64,000 nt of DNA. Source: Hermetia illucens (taxonomy: Eukaryota > Arthropoda > Insecta > Diptera > Stratiomyidae). Numbering within the stretch: the stretch's first letter is position 1; every line of letters begins with the position of its first letter. A program made the position numbers and the translations under genes. Location: the NCBI RefSeq assembly GCF_905115235.1, contig NW_024037034.1, forward strand, positions 434,001 through 498,000, read 5' to 3'. Positions 54,719 to 64,000 of the stretch are shown here, piece after piece. Under the pieces are notes generated by a model. The model searched no databases, was not told the origin of the DNA, and saw nothing but the letters and a program-made list of their open reading frames with translations.

Positions 54719-57683
54719 GGTTTATTCAAACAAACCTCAATCATTGCAGGGTCGCTCAGGATTTACTTGAGCAGACCACGTTCGAATCAAAGATGGAAAT
54801 CGCCATCATAAGTGAGAGAAGCCGTCACGGTGGCGTATGGGTCACAGATTCGACTGGTGGAGCGGCGATATGGGCTTGCGGTCGACAGACCATACAATGT
54901 ACTGCAAGTCAGGCAGCCAGTGGCTTTGTGTGGGCGAAAATAAGTGGTGTATATGTATACAGCTGCTACGCCCCACCAAGTTTGGCACTGTCTAAATTCG
55001 AGCAAATGCTTGATAATCTTGTGCTCGACGCGAGGAGACGTAGTCCAAAGGTGATTGCTGGTGATTTCAATGCTTGGGCCCTAGAGTGGGGTAGCAGAGA
55101 ATCAAATGCTAGGGGGCGCAGTTTAATAGAAGCTTTCGCGCAGATGGACATGGTTTTGGCTAACGAAGGTGCTGTAAACACCTTCCAGAAAGGGGGGTCA
55201 GGCTCAGTTGTAGACCTGACCTTTGTCAGCCCTTCGCTGGCGCATGGTATGTCCTGGCGCGTAAGCGAACGCTACACCCACAGCGATCAACAGGCAGTTT
55301 TCTTTGAGACATGTGTCGAACCTCAGGGCAAAGAGCTGATCTGCAAAATCTTTGGATGAGCAGAGCTTCTTAGAGATGTGGTTAGATCAACCTGATATAG
55401 CAGGCGCCTCTACGGAGAGAGCTGTCCATCTGGCTCAATGCATCGCCAAAGCATGTGACGCGTCCATGCCTAGGAGGTGCGCATTCCCCAGTAGAAGACC
55501 AAACTACTGGTGGAATGATGAACTGACCGGCCTTCGATCAGCCTGCCACCGAGCCAGAAGAGCGGCTCAGAGGGCGGTAGGTAGAGTCGATCAAGGGCAG
55601 AAAGAGGTGCGCCTACAAGGCAGCCCGCAAAACCCTCAAGCTCGCCATCCAGCGAAGCAAGAGGAAATGCTTTAAGGAGCTCTGCTCAGAAGCGGACGTA
55701 AATCCGTGGGGGAGAGCTTATGGAATCGTGATGGGACGATTTAGAGGCCGTTCGTCTCCGCAGATCACGTGCCCCACCCTCTTGCTAAATATCATCCAGG
55801 GGTTATTCCTCCAGCAAGAGGAGAGCACCGACACATTCCAACCACCTCTGAATGTGACGGCAATCCCGCCAGTCACCAGAGACGAGCTCCTGGAGATTTG
55901 CGGCAGAATAGGAGACAATAAAGTACCGGGTCTGGACGGAGTATCGAATAAGGCCCTTAAGCTTCCCGTGAAATCCAGCCCGGACATGTTCGCTGAGTTG
56001 TTCGAAGCGTGCATGTCCGAGGGAATATTTCCAGCGGTATGGAAGCGGCAGAAGTTGGTGTTTCTGCCTAAGCCTGGTAAACCTCCAGGTGAACCATCCT
56101 CATACCGACCCATATGTCTTTTGGACACGGTGGGGAAAATGCTAGAGCGGGTAATCTATAATAGATTACTCCCGGTAGTTGAGAGCCAAGGCGGCCTTTC
56201 AGATCGGCAGTATGGGTTCCGTAAAGCCAGATCAACCATTGATGCCATCAAATTGGTTACTGGCTTGGCCGAAGATGCAATCCACGGAAAGGGTAGTACC
56301 AGCAAATATTGCGTGGTAGTAACCCTGGATGTGAAAAATGCATTCAATTCGGCCAATTGGAATCTAATCCGGGAATCCCTAGCGAAGGTTGGTATTCCCG
56401 CCTATCTCGCCGCAATTGTCGATAGTTATTTAACTGAAAGGAGGCTCTGGTATGACACTGATGACAGACCGCAGGAGTACGTCGTTTCCGCGGGTGTCCC
56501 GCAGGGCTCCGTATTGGGCCCACTACTGTGGAACATCATGTACAACGATGTACTTAATCTTCCCCTTCCGGAGGAAGCCACAGTGGTGGGTTACGCTGAC
56601 GACATTGCACTGGTTGTTGTCGCAAAGCATCTCGAAGATGCTGAGTTATACTCAACCGAGGCAATCAGTGCTGTCAAATGCTGGTTAGAGAGCTCTCGTC
56701 TGATGCTTGCGGAGGAAAAAACGGAAGCGGTCCTCATCACGAAGCGCCGGAAGAGAAATTACGCCTGTGTTAGAGTCGGGAATCATATCATCACTTCCAA
56801 GCCGGCCATCAAATACTTGGGGGTGGTGATAGACAGGAAGCTCGGCAATAAGCAACACGTACAGTATGTTTGTGATAAATGATCCAAAGCTAGTATGGCC
56901 CTGGCCAGAATGATGCTGAACGTGGGAGGGCCACGGCATACCTCTAGGCTGCTTATAGTCAGGGTGGTGACCTCAATCATGCTCTATGTGACCCCAGTTT
57001 GGAGCGAGGCGTTGCGGATGTCAGTTAACACTAGCAAACTGAATGGAGTCTACAGGAGGACAGCTCTGAGGGTATGCTCTGCCTTCAGGAGTGTCTCAGA
57101 TGATGCAGCATTCGTCATCTCTGGAATGATGCCAATTGACATCTTGGCAGATGGGATGGCGAATATATACCAAGCGAAGCCAATCTCTCCCTTATTGCAG
57201 ACGAAGAAGGCTGAGAGGGAGAGATCCATAAATAGATGGCAAGAGCGGTGGGAACGCTCGGGAAAGGGTCGGTGGACTCACAGGCTCATTCCTGCCATCA
57301 AGGAGTGGTTGGAGAGACGACATGGTGAGATTAATTATAATCTCACCCAGTTTCTCACGGGGCATGGAGGATATCTCCAATACCTTCGCAGGTTTAAATT
57401 GGAGACCTCACCCGACTGTCCAAATTGCGATGGAGTCCCAGAGGACCTAGAGCATGTATTCTTCCACTGTCCGAGATTTGTGGAAGAAAGGAGGAACCTA
57501 GAGGAGACTCTAGGAGAGGTGCTGGTACCAGAAAATCTGGTACCGAAAATGCTAGCACATCAAGAGAATTGGGATGCGGTCAACTCCATGATCGCATCAA
57601 TTCAAGATAAATTGCGAAAGGCAGAGGAAAGGAGAAAAACGCGGTCACGTGCGCCGCGTATAGAAGAAATGGGATTAAGCTAG
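54715..57683 (+). CDS. R1-clade LINE ORF2: endonuclease-reverse transcriptase (broken)
   Basis: ATG at 54,715 ('MRFIQTNLNHCRVAQDLL'). The endonuclease frame runs to 55,359 with 'VIAGDFNAWALEWGS' and 'SVVDLTFVS'. The frame shifts near 55,355 and again between 55,670 and 55,728. Reverse transcriptase lies in 55,728-56,882 with 'KLVFLPKPGKPPG', 'SYRPICLLDTVGKMLE', 'AGVPQGSVLGPLLW' and 'GYADDIALV' (56,588-56,614). A single TGA at 56,880 interrupts it, after which the same frame runs on to 57,683 with 'CPNCDGVPEDLEHVFFHC'. About 990 codons in all, the usual R1 size. Confidence 0.85.
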
Positions 57684-57839
57684 AGTGAGCTGACTCCGCC
57701 AAGTGATGTAATACCTTATGGTGGTTCCGCGGGGCAGGGAGGGAGTCGGGGGTGGTTTTAGTGGGTAAAAATCCCACACGCTGGTGTGTCCAGACCAGTG
57801 TCTTTTCAAGATTTCCACCTCCTCAAAACAAAAAAAAAA

Positions 57840-57904
57840 CAGACAGACGGACAGACAGACACCGTCTCGATTCTAATAAGGTTTTGTTTCACACAAAACC
57901 TTAA
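57840..57904. repeat. GACA repeat, right of the R1-clade LINE
   Basis: The remaining GACA units, the 'gtctcgattctaataagg' stretch and the terminal hairpin. The Polinton C DUF8207-like gene starts immediately after it, so this repeat had inserted in that gene. Confidence 0.82.
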
Positions 57905-58720
57905 AAAAGAGATTAAAGAAGAGTCTTCATCAGCTCGTATTAAATGTGAAGATGAGGAACTGAGGAGAGATCGTGTCTATGAAAAAAATGAACAGATTTT
58001 TCAAACTCCTAAGTCAAAGTTTAAGCCGAAACTTAACCTCACCAACACTTCTTCTACAAGAGCTGTTCGCCAATATATTGCCACTCCGGAAGGGCAAGAA
58101 TATCTGGGAGAATACCTGAAGCAAAATCGTTTTCCAGTTATTACTAGGCAATATCTAGATATCTATGTAAATCAACCATCTGTAATTGACAGTATTTATG
58201 GGGTATATAGGGATGACAATGATGGAAATCAGTGGAAAATAGGAAATTCAGATTTCGCAATCGATGGTAGTCGTATAATTGTAAATGAAAAATCTTACAT
58301 TGGAAGTCGGGGTTTATATGAACTGTTTTTTATGAAGTATCCAGATGAAACAATATATTCTGACGATAATTTAGAGAATTATAAAAGTATTCTTCTACAC
58401 TCTAATGCCCACAGGCGTTCTTATGACAGTAGCAGTGAAATCAATGGAAATCAAAGCTTTAAATATACAAGAATAATTTCTAAATTGTTAAATAGAAAAG
58501 AAGGAAAAGGGTTAACATGAACCCCTCATATTAAATGCAAAAATCATAATGTAATGCAAACGTCTAACAAATAGATTGATTATATATATTGGGATGATCC
58601 AAATGAACTAGTAAGTCGATTGCGGTTACTTATTGCGTCACAGCAAGCCGGTCACAATAATCATAACAATGAAATTATATCAATCATTTAAGAATTGAAA
58701 GAATCGCAAATAATAGAATA
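57905..58720 (+). pseudogene. Polinton C DUF8207-like gene (partial, broken)
   Basis: Matches the copy A and B protein from about residue 75 onward ('QEYLGEYLKQN', 'SYIGSRGLYELFFMK', 'LLHSNAHR') with many substitutions and a short insertion of about 12 residues, marking a separate, older lineage. Broken fossil. Confidence 0.78.
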
Positions 58721-58747
58721 AACACGCAGCTCACATCATTTATTGAA

Positions 58748-59098
58748 TGGGTGTTGATAAATTTGGTCGATTTTCAAACGATACTGGAGGAGGAAAACGT
58801 GGTTTGTAGGGACTTCAAGGACCCCCGGGTCCTCAGGGTCCTATAGGTCAGCAGGGGGGTCCCCGAGGTCCGGAAGGAAAACCTGGTAAGGATGGGCTAC
58901 AGGGTTTGCGTAGTACGGGATTTAATAAAACGGAAAGCGGTGATTACAACATCAAATTCAAACAACTCAAGAATTTTGGAGAACCCATTGAGGATACTGA
59001 TGCTTCTACAAAGAACTACGTTGATATTAACATTGAGAAACTCAAAGAATACATAGACAGACAAATTCAATTTGAAATCGACGAACTTACAAAACTAT
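58748..59098 (+). pseudogene. Polinton C collagen-like fibre gene (broken)
   Basis: Begins '[16 protein letters not shown]', with fewer Gly-X-Y units than copies A and B, and keeps the 'DASTKNYVD' end. Broken fossil. Confidence 0.78.
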
Positions 59099-59178
59099 GA
59101 TGATGACAATTCAAAGTCATACCTTAAAAACAACAAATACAATTATCAATCATATTACGAAATTCAGTTCATTCTAAA

Positions 59179-59568
59179 ATGAGCAAACGGGAAATAGTAA
59201 ACGAATTACATAGGTCAGCTCGAAAAAATTTTAACCGACGACGAGTCATAATGAAAGGTTTGGATGACTTGTGGCAGGCCGATATAATTGAAATGAGAGC
59301 ATATGTTACCGACAATCCGGGTTCCGTTTCCTTCTTACGATCATCGACACGTTTTCCAAGTTTGCGTGGACGGCTTCCATCAAAACAAAAACGGAAACCA
59401 ATCCCGATACATATCTGTTAGAAGATTACGAATGAAATAAAATTGAAGATGGTTTTTATGAGCCTGAACTATTGAAAGCTGGGCATCCGGCAATTTATCT
59501 TGTGGAAAAAATATTGAAAAGGAATGGTAACCAAGCGTTTGTGAAGTGGCTAGGTTTCTCAACGAAAC
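59179..59568 (+). pseudogene. Polinton C integrase remnant
   Basis: The first part matches the integrase start ('MSKREIVNELHRSARKNFNRR', 'DLWQADIIEM'). The last part matches the chromodomain-like end. Most of the catalytic core is absent. Broken fossil. Confidence 0.78.
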
Positions 59569-59569
59569 G

Positions 59570-59935
59570 ATGTGTTCGTTTCTGTTGAAACTGTACTAAC
59601 AGTCATAAGTCGAAAAGATAATGTCACTTGCACTGTATTGTTATCAGGTGGCACGAGATTAAACGCTAAATTGTTTGTACTTCGAAAAAGTATATTTAAA
59701 AACTCCATTATATTCCAATCGATTTGCGAAAACCAACTAATTGTATATTTACCATCATGGCATCTATTTATACTGCTCTGAACGATTGAAATTACCTACC
59801 CTTTCGGCTGCTTCTATTCCATAAAAAAGAGAGAGAGAAAGGAAACTTTTTTTTTCTAGTCTACATCCATTTATTATTATCATAAGAATCATTTTATTCT
59901 AGTTTGCATCCATTTTTATATTAAAATATTCCCAA
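59570..59935 (-). pseudogene. Polinton C piece of the 212-codon cargo ORF and its promoter region
   Basis: The N-terminal coding piece (59,570-59,711) joins the integrase remnant directly. Upstream sequence to about 59,935, including a TATA box near 59,763-59,771, matches copies A and B. This shows that the cargo gene already stood beside the integrase in the older lineage. Confidence 0.7.
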
Positions 59936-59939
59936 GCAT

Positions 59940-60775
59940 ATGTTCTAACCCCGTCCTCTCTTATGAATTGTATCTAGGTAGTTTAATGCAATTTTATTAA
60001 TACATTCTGTATACAAATTATGCATCTTAGACCTAAATATAAACATGTTACCTCTAAATATTTTTTTTTTCTAAATAGACAATCGCGATAATCATCCATT
60101 ATTATTTTCTTAACTCCTTTAGCTTTTTTAACAAAACCGTCATTTTTCACGCTAAATGAATACATTTTAGATCTTAATCCTATAAATTCTGTCATTATCT
60201 TACCATTATTTTCATCTTTCATCAAACCCAAAATTTTGGCATTTTTCTGAGGGATGTTATATATATTATCGATAGCATATTCTGATGGATCAAATTATGT
60301 ATCAATATCAGACAAAATATCTTTGCAGACATCTTGCGTTTCGATAGTGTAAATGAAACTGTCTGTATCCATATAATTTAGAATTAGCTTCATTATAATA
60401 TAAATAAAATATAATCATTATACTTGGGTTTCATATAATGATAGTGAAAATCATACATTTTCAGTTTAGATAGATCAAGCACTGTAAATCCCAAGCATAT
60501 TGGTTTGTCATAGCATAGCCTAGCATTTATATAGCTGTCATCTTTGATGTAAATACAGCTGCGCTGTGAAAATTGGGTTTCGAAATGAGCACTCGAGCGC
60601 CTGAATGTCTGCCTCGACTCTCCCAATCGGTAACAATTTGTACGTCCTTTCTTTTGTCGACGTTTTCCATTGTTTTGCCATAAACTGCATTATTCAAAAG
60701 TTTGAATTTTTTCTTGAAAGGATTTGTACTCATTTTCCTGTAATGGGTATTTAATTCGATATATTCCTTCAACCA
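59940..60775 (-). pseudogene. Polinton C DNA polymerase B fragment (broken)
   Basis: Pieces of the protein-primed family B polymerase of Polintons: 'KKKFKLLNNAVYGKTMENV', 'SKPNFHSAAVF', 'GFTVLDLSKLKMYDFHYHY' and, nearer the end, '[11 protein letters not shown]' and 'KAKGVKK'. These belong to the C-terminal third of the polymerase. It is the only polymerase B sequence seen in the window. It would replicate the element's DNA from a terminal protein. Broken fossil with several breaks. Confidence 0.85.
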
Positions 60776-61023
60776 GCTGGAAGAAATGTTCTCCTCGCTC
60801 GAGAACGCGATACGTGTTAGTGTTGGGTGGGAGGAGTGGCCTTGATGCCTCGGAGATTGTCTCTCAGCAGACGCACCAACCCGGATTCTGTGAGACCCGA
60901 TCTCTTGTCGAAGACCGGATCACTTGGAAGTCTCGGGTTCTCCCCGTATACCAGCTCCGCGGGGCTGGCTGCAAATTCCTCTAGGCGGGTTGTACGTAGG
61001 CCGAGTAGGACGAGAGGCAAGAC

Positions 61024-61584
61024 TTAGGTCCAGGACGGATCTTCGCGTACTATAATGGCGGCTTTCAGCGTCCGGTGCCAACGTTCTAGCATCCCATTGG
61101 ATTGCGGGTGGTATGCAGTAGTCCGCTGGCGTTTAAACCCTAGGAGTTTGCCTAACTCCGAGGAAAGGGTGGACTCAAATTGCATTCCCTGGTCAGTGAT
61201 GACCACTGCAGGGACGCCAAAGCGAGGTATCCACTCTCGACAGAGGGCTTCGGTACAAGATTGCGCCGTAATGTCTTTCAGAGATATTGCCTCAGGCCAC
61301 CGCGTAAACCTGTCGATGATTGTGAGACAATACCTATAATCGTGCCAGTCTCGCAAAGGCCCTACTATGTCGAGGTGTATTGTGTGGAACCGCTTGGTAG
61401 TGCGGGGGAATGAGCCCACTTCTTTCCTTACATGCCTGGAGACTTTGCACTTCTGGCATGCGATGCACTCTCTGGCCCAGGAATTGACATCCTTGTTCAT
61501 GGAGGGCCAGAAGTATTTATTGGTGACTAACCGATTTGTTGTCCTGATGCCTGGATGCGCTAAGTCGTGAACTGCGTGGAACAC
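61024..61584 (-). pseudogene. gypsy integrase segment
   Basis: 186 open codons with the zinc-binding start ('FHAVHDLAHPG...CIACQKCK') and the DDE core ('LDIVGPL', 'ITDQGMQF', 'SNGMLERW'). It would join element DNA to the chromosome. Sequence to 60,817 still encodes the C-terminal part ('EEFAASPAELVYGE'). Part of the broken element above. Confidence 0.85.
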
Positions 61585-61629
61585 TTCCTTGCGAAAGGTG
61601 GCCGGAATGTATGGCCGAGGTCCCTTTTC

Positions 61630-62703
61630 CTAGTCTTCGCAGCAGAGCGAGAGGTTTGAGCCGAAGATGGGCAACTCCCTGTATTTGGGGTTGGATTTGA
61701 GGCTCTGGAGTGCTGCGTCATCCTCCTGTGCCTCGACAATAGCCGAGAAATCGAATGAGGCGGGGATGTTAACCTCGGAGCCACGAGACAAAGCGTCAGC
61801 AACTATGTTGTCCTTGCCGGACACGTGCTGGATGTCTGACGTAAATTGGCTTATAAAGCTCAGGTGTCGAAGCTGACGAGAGGACGCTTTGTCGGGCTTT
61901 TGTTTCAAAGCATACGTGGGATGCTTATGGTCCGTGCTGTGAACGGCCTGCCTTCTAGGGAGAAACGGAAGTATTTGATGCTCAAGTACGCGGCGAGCAT
62001 CGTAGGTACTGTAGTTCCGTTGAGCGGGGTTCAAATGCTTCGAGAAGAAGCTCAACGGCTGCCAAACTTGATCCACCTTTTGGTGAAGGGCAGCACCTAC
62101 TGCGATGTCAGAGGCATCAACAAAAACGGATTTTTCAAACGCGCAGATAGCCTCTTCAGACCACACGATCTCTCGTGTGTTCTTAGTTTTGGGGCCAGAC
62201 AAGTACGCGTTCAAAATGTACTGGTGATGGGCGGCCTTGGGTAGGAAACGACGGTAGAAGTTTGGCATGCCCAAGAACCTCCTCAACTCCTTCACTGTCT
62301 TTGGACGCGGGAAGCTTGTTACCGCTTCCACCTTGTCTGGGTCGGGCTGTATTCCTTCAGGGGAAATGAAATGGCCGAGGAATTTCACCTGTTCTTGGAG
62401 AAATTTGCATTTCTCAACATTTAGGACTAAACCGGCCTCAAGGAGACGTTGAAAAATGCACTCGAGATGGGCTAAGTGCTCAGACTCAGTGGAAGAAGCG
62501 ACCAAAACATCATCCAAATATACGAAACAGAACTCGAGGTTTCGCAGGACTGTGTGAATGAACCTTTGAAAGGTTTGCGCCGCATTGCACAATCCGAAAG
62601 CCATTCGGGTGAACTCGAAGAGTCTAAAGGGTGTACATATTGTCGTCTTTGGAATGTCTTTAGGAGCTACTGGGATTAGGTGATAAACCTTGGTTAAGTC
62701 CAA
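61630..62703 (-). pseudogene. gypsy reverse transcriptase-RNase H segment
   Basis: 357 open codons with 'YLDDVLVAS' (catalytic box), 'FLGHFISPEGIQPDPDKV' and RNase H motifs to 'GKDNIVADALSR'. The N-terminal reverse transcriptase motifs are outside the open part. It would copy the element RNA to DNA. Part of the broken element above. Confidence 0.88.
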
Positions 62704-62760
62704 GGTCGAGTAAATTGCTCTCCATTTGGTCCGGTCCAGTATTAAGATGATGCGGACTTA

Positions 62761-62914
62761 GGACCCCATCATTCTCAAAACGAATATGACAATACATAAT
62801 TAATAGATTTTACGGAAAACTTTTAAAACCCCCGATAACAATCAATCACACAAACACACACAATCACTTTTATCATTATTATTATTATAACTCCACCTAA
62901 CTTAACACGCAAAT
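62761..62914. other. Unassigned AT-rich stretch between gypsy and the Polinton terminal repeat
   Basis: Contains CA-rich and (ATT)n stretches. I see no gene or recognisable element here. Confidence 0.5.
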
Positions 62915-63240
62915 TCCAAGATAAGCAATTTCTCGTCACCCAAACAATCAGCACATGGCACTCAAACGATCACCCCTTATCAGCACCTTCAACAAAATCA
63001 GCAAAGTACATTTAAATCTCCAAAAACCATCATTTCCAAACTTACTACATACTGACCCGCGGTCTAATATTCACACGCTCCCAAATATGTCAACCTGATA
63101 AGCAATTCCCCATCACCCAAGCAATACACACATGGCATACAACAACAAACATGCACACACCCGAGCCCCGACCCCGGACCACACAAAGCCCCCTACGCAC
63201 CCATAACAATCGCCTCAGGCGCCACCTCACCTTATCAGCC
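62915..63240. repeat. Polinton C right terminal repeat
   Basis: Similar to the right end of copy A ('gcaatttctcgtcacccaaa', 'cttatcagca', 'ccatcattt', 'gataagcaattccccatc') and continues into a C-rich stretch (63,165-63,200) corresponding to the G-rich outer part of the copy A left repeat. Older, with many differences. Confidence 0.72.
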
Positions 63241-63372
63241 CCACCTATCTACAACACGCGCCAAACCGGCTGTGAGTTGCAAGTGCTAACAATTACTGCC
63301 ACTTGCATTGAATTTATCCCGGAGGTATGCGCACTCTTAGTGGCATTTAATTGTATGAATTTCATAACATAA

Positions 63373-64000
63373 CAAGTCGGGAAACCGGAAGCTGGACGCT
63401 TCAGGTACGAAAGGTTTTGTGTATTTCTTAGTACGTGGCACATAATATAAGCATATGTCCACTTTCGGGTGATATTGACATTGATAGTCTTCATTTTCAA
63501 AGAAGCAACAACTTCGATTTATTATAAATTTGTTAGTAATAGTGCGATTTTCATTAAACTTGGTATGATCATGCTCTACATTATAGCCTACATCACTGTC
63601 GAATTTCGCGCCTCTAGGATGAATTTAAGGGGGGTTTCCAGCCAATTACAAGAAATTATAGTAATATACTATTATTAACTTTCTTTGAACAGATATCGGT
63701 ATGAAAGGTATTTCGGAGCCAAGACACCATATAGTGGCAGCCTCCTGATTTTTTTCGGATTTTTCGGTTTGGTAGTTTCTGAGAATGGCCCCCTTAAAGA
63801 AATGATCACTTTCAACCTCCCACACTCCCCACATTTCCAAGAAATGTCTAAACTAAGACCGGCTTCGAAAAGTACTAATGGAGACCTTTAATTTGATATG
63901 CCACATGACTATATTTGATGAAAAAAAATTTTACACCCCCCTTTTGCATGTATGGGGACCCCCCCTTAAATTCAACGTAAAAGGATGTAACTCACTGTAT
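63373..64000. mobile_element. GACA-family repeat, third diverged type, cut by the window edge
   Basis: Begins with the head 'caagtcgggaaaccggaagc' and shares the core phrases 'gtaatatactattattaact' and 'aaggggggtttcc' with the others, but at much lower similarity. The GACA tract and the terminal hairpin would lie beyond the window. 63,241-63,372 before it holds nothing I recognise. Confidence 0.75.

Larger units (their letters stand above)
52856..57839 (+). mobile_element. R1-clade LINE inserted in a GACA microsatellite
   Basis: About 5.0 kb, plus strand, with 5' leader, ORF1 with zinc knuckles, ORF2 with endonuclease, reverse transcriptase and the C-terminal CX2CX8HX4C typical of the R1 clade, and an A-rich tail. 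(GACA)n lies directly on both sides, so the insertion point is inside the microsatellite. Several R1-clade families (Waldo, Mino) are known to target simple repeats. Membership of such a family is inference. Several frameshifts and stops make it inactive. Confidence 0.85.
60781..62760 (-). mobile_element. Ty3/gypsy LTR retrotransposon, internal pol fragment
   Basis: Reverse transcriptase ('FEFTRMAFGLCNAAQTFQRF', 'FVYLDDVLVAS'), RNase H ('FVDASDIAVGAAL', 'HKHPTYAL') and integrase ('HPGIRTTNRL' with an HHCC-type finger, 'IDRFTRWPEA', 'VVITDQGMQFES', 'HPQSNGMLERWHRTLK') in this order on the minus strand. The reverse transcriptase resembles the CsRn1-like branch, from memory. No gag and no LTRs are seen, so only a piece is present. 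It lies between the polymerase B fragment and the terminal repeat of Polinton C. Fossil, a few breaks. Confidence 0.85.
46533..63240. mobile_element. Older Polinton (copy C), opened by nested insertions
   Basis: Polinton pieces lie in the same order and strand as in copy A: part of the phospholipase-like gene (46,533-47,012, minus), DUF8207-like (57,905-58,720, plus), fibre, integrase, a piece of the 212-codon ORF with its promoter (minus), polymerase B (59,940-60,775, minus) and a terminal repeat (62,915-63,240). Between them lie an RTE tail, a jockey LINE, a GACA repeat holding an R1-clade LINE, and a gypsy pol fragment. That these pieces were one element is inference from the shared order. 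Heavily broken (many breaks), clearly older than copies A and B. Confidence 0.65.

Noticed and set aside
52856-57839. Calling the R1-clade LINE a Waldo element
   Set aside because: Waldo is known for ACAY-type targets. Here the tract is GACA and I cannot compare sequences, so only the clade is stated.
60781-62760. The gypsy reverse transcriptase and integrase as parts of the Polinton
   Set aside because: The integrase has the HHCC finger and core of Ty3/gypsy elements, differs from the Polinton integrases, and follows RT-RNase H in gypsy order.
1-64000. tRNA, rRNA and host genes
   Set aside because: Looked for typical tRNA box patterns, rRNA and exon-rich host genes by eye; nothing convincing. 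A covariance-model scan would be needed to exclude small RNAs.

Overview
The window looks like a transposon graveyard from an insect nuclear genome, most likely a fly (Diptera). The basis is the mix of LOA-, jockey- and R1-type LINEs, Polintons of the arthropod type, and a very abundant short repeat with a (GACA)n tract that resembles the DINE-1/mini-me (Helitron-related) repeats of flies. The species cannot be named from the sequence. I see no host gene, rRNA, tRNA or CRISPR array; every coding region I can support belongs to a mobile or virus-like element.

Bases 1-22,893 and 35,880-38,872 are a higher-order repeat. Its parts are arrays of ~1.15 kb GACA-tract monomers, a short hairpin-bearing head, a fold-back palindrome, and the 3' end of an RTE-like LINE. 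A block of about 5.2 kb at the start of the window recurs ~8.5 kb downstream almost without change. A solo gypsy-type LTR sits in two of the units, and two other units keep the empty site. A nearly full LOA-clade LINE (15,010-20,374, minus strand) interrupts one monomer with a clear 13-bp target duplication.

Bases 22,894-35,876 hold a Polinton (copy A) with inverted terminal repeats. It carries a major capsid protein, minor capsid protein, adenovirus-type protease, phospholipase A2-like protein, packaging ATPase, a DUF8207-like protein, a collagen-like fibre protein, integrase, and several unrecognised proteins. A 2.3 kb GACA-repeat insertion lies inside it. A second, partial copy (B, 38,873-46,532) lies in inverted orientation about 3 kb away and is ~98% similar in protein. 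Neither copy shows a DNA polymerase B gene.

Bases 46,533-63,240 look like one older Polinton (called C here) opened up by later arrivals: an RTE tail, a jockey-clade LINE (47,098-51,978), a GACA-tract repeat, an R1-clade LINE inserted exactly in the GACA tract of that repeat (52,856-57,839), and a gypsy pol fragment (60,781-62,760). This older copy keeps a polymerase B fragment. The window ends in another GACA-type repeat (63,373 to the edge).

The Polinton layout is what a virus-like element needs: replication (in the old copy), integration, capsid, maturation, packaging and attachment. The extra reading frames beside the integrase and beside the terminal repeat are the least explained part and the best candidates for undescribed cargo. 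All virus-like elements are treated as fossils.
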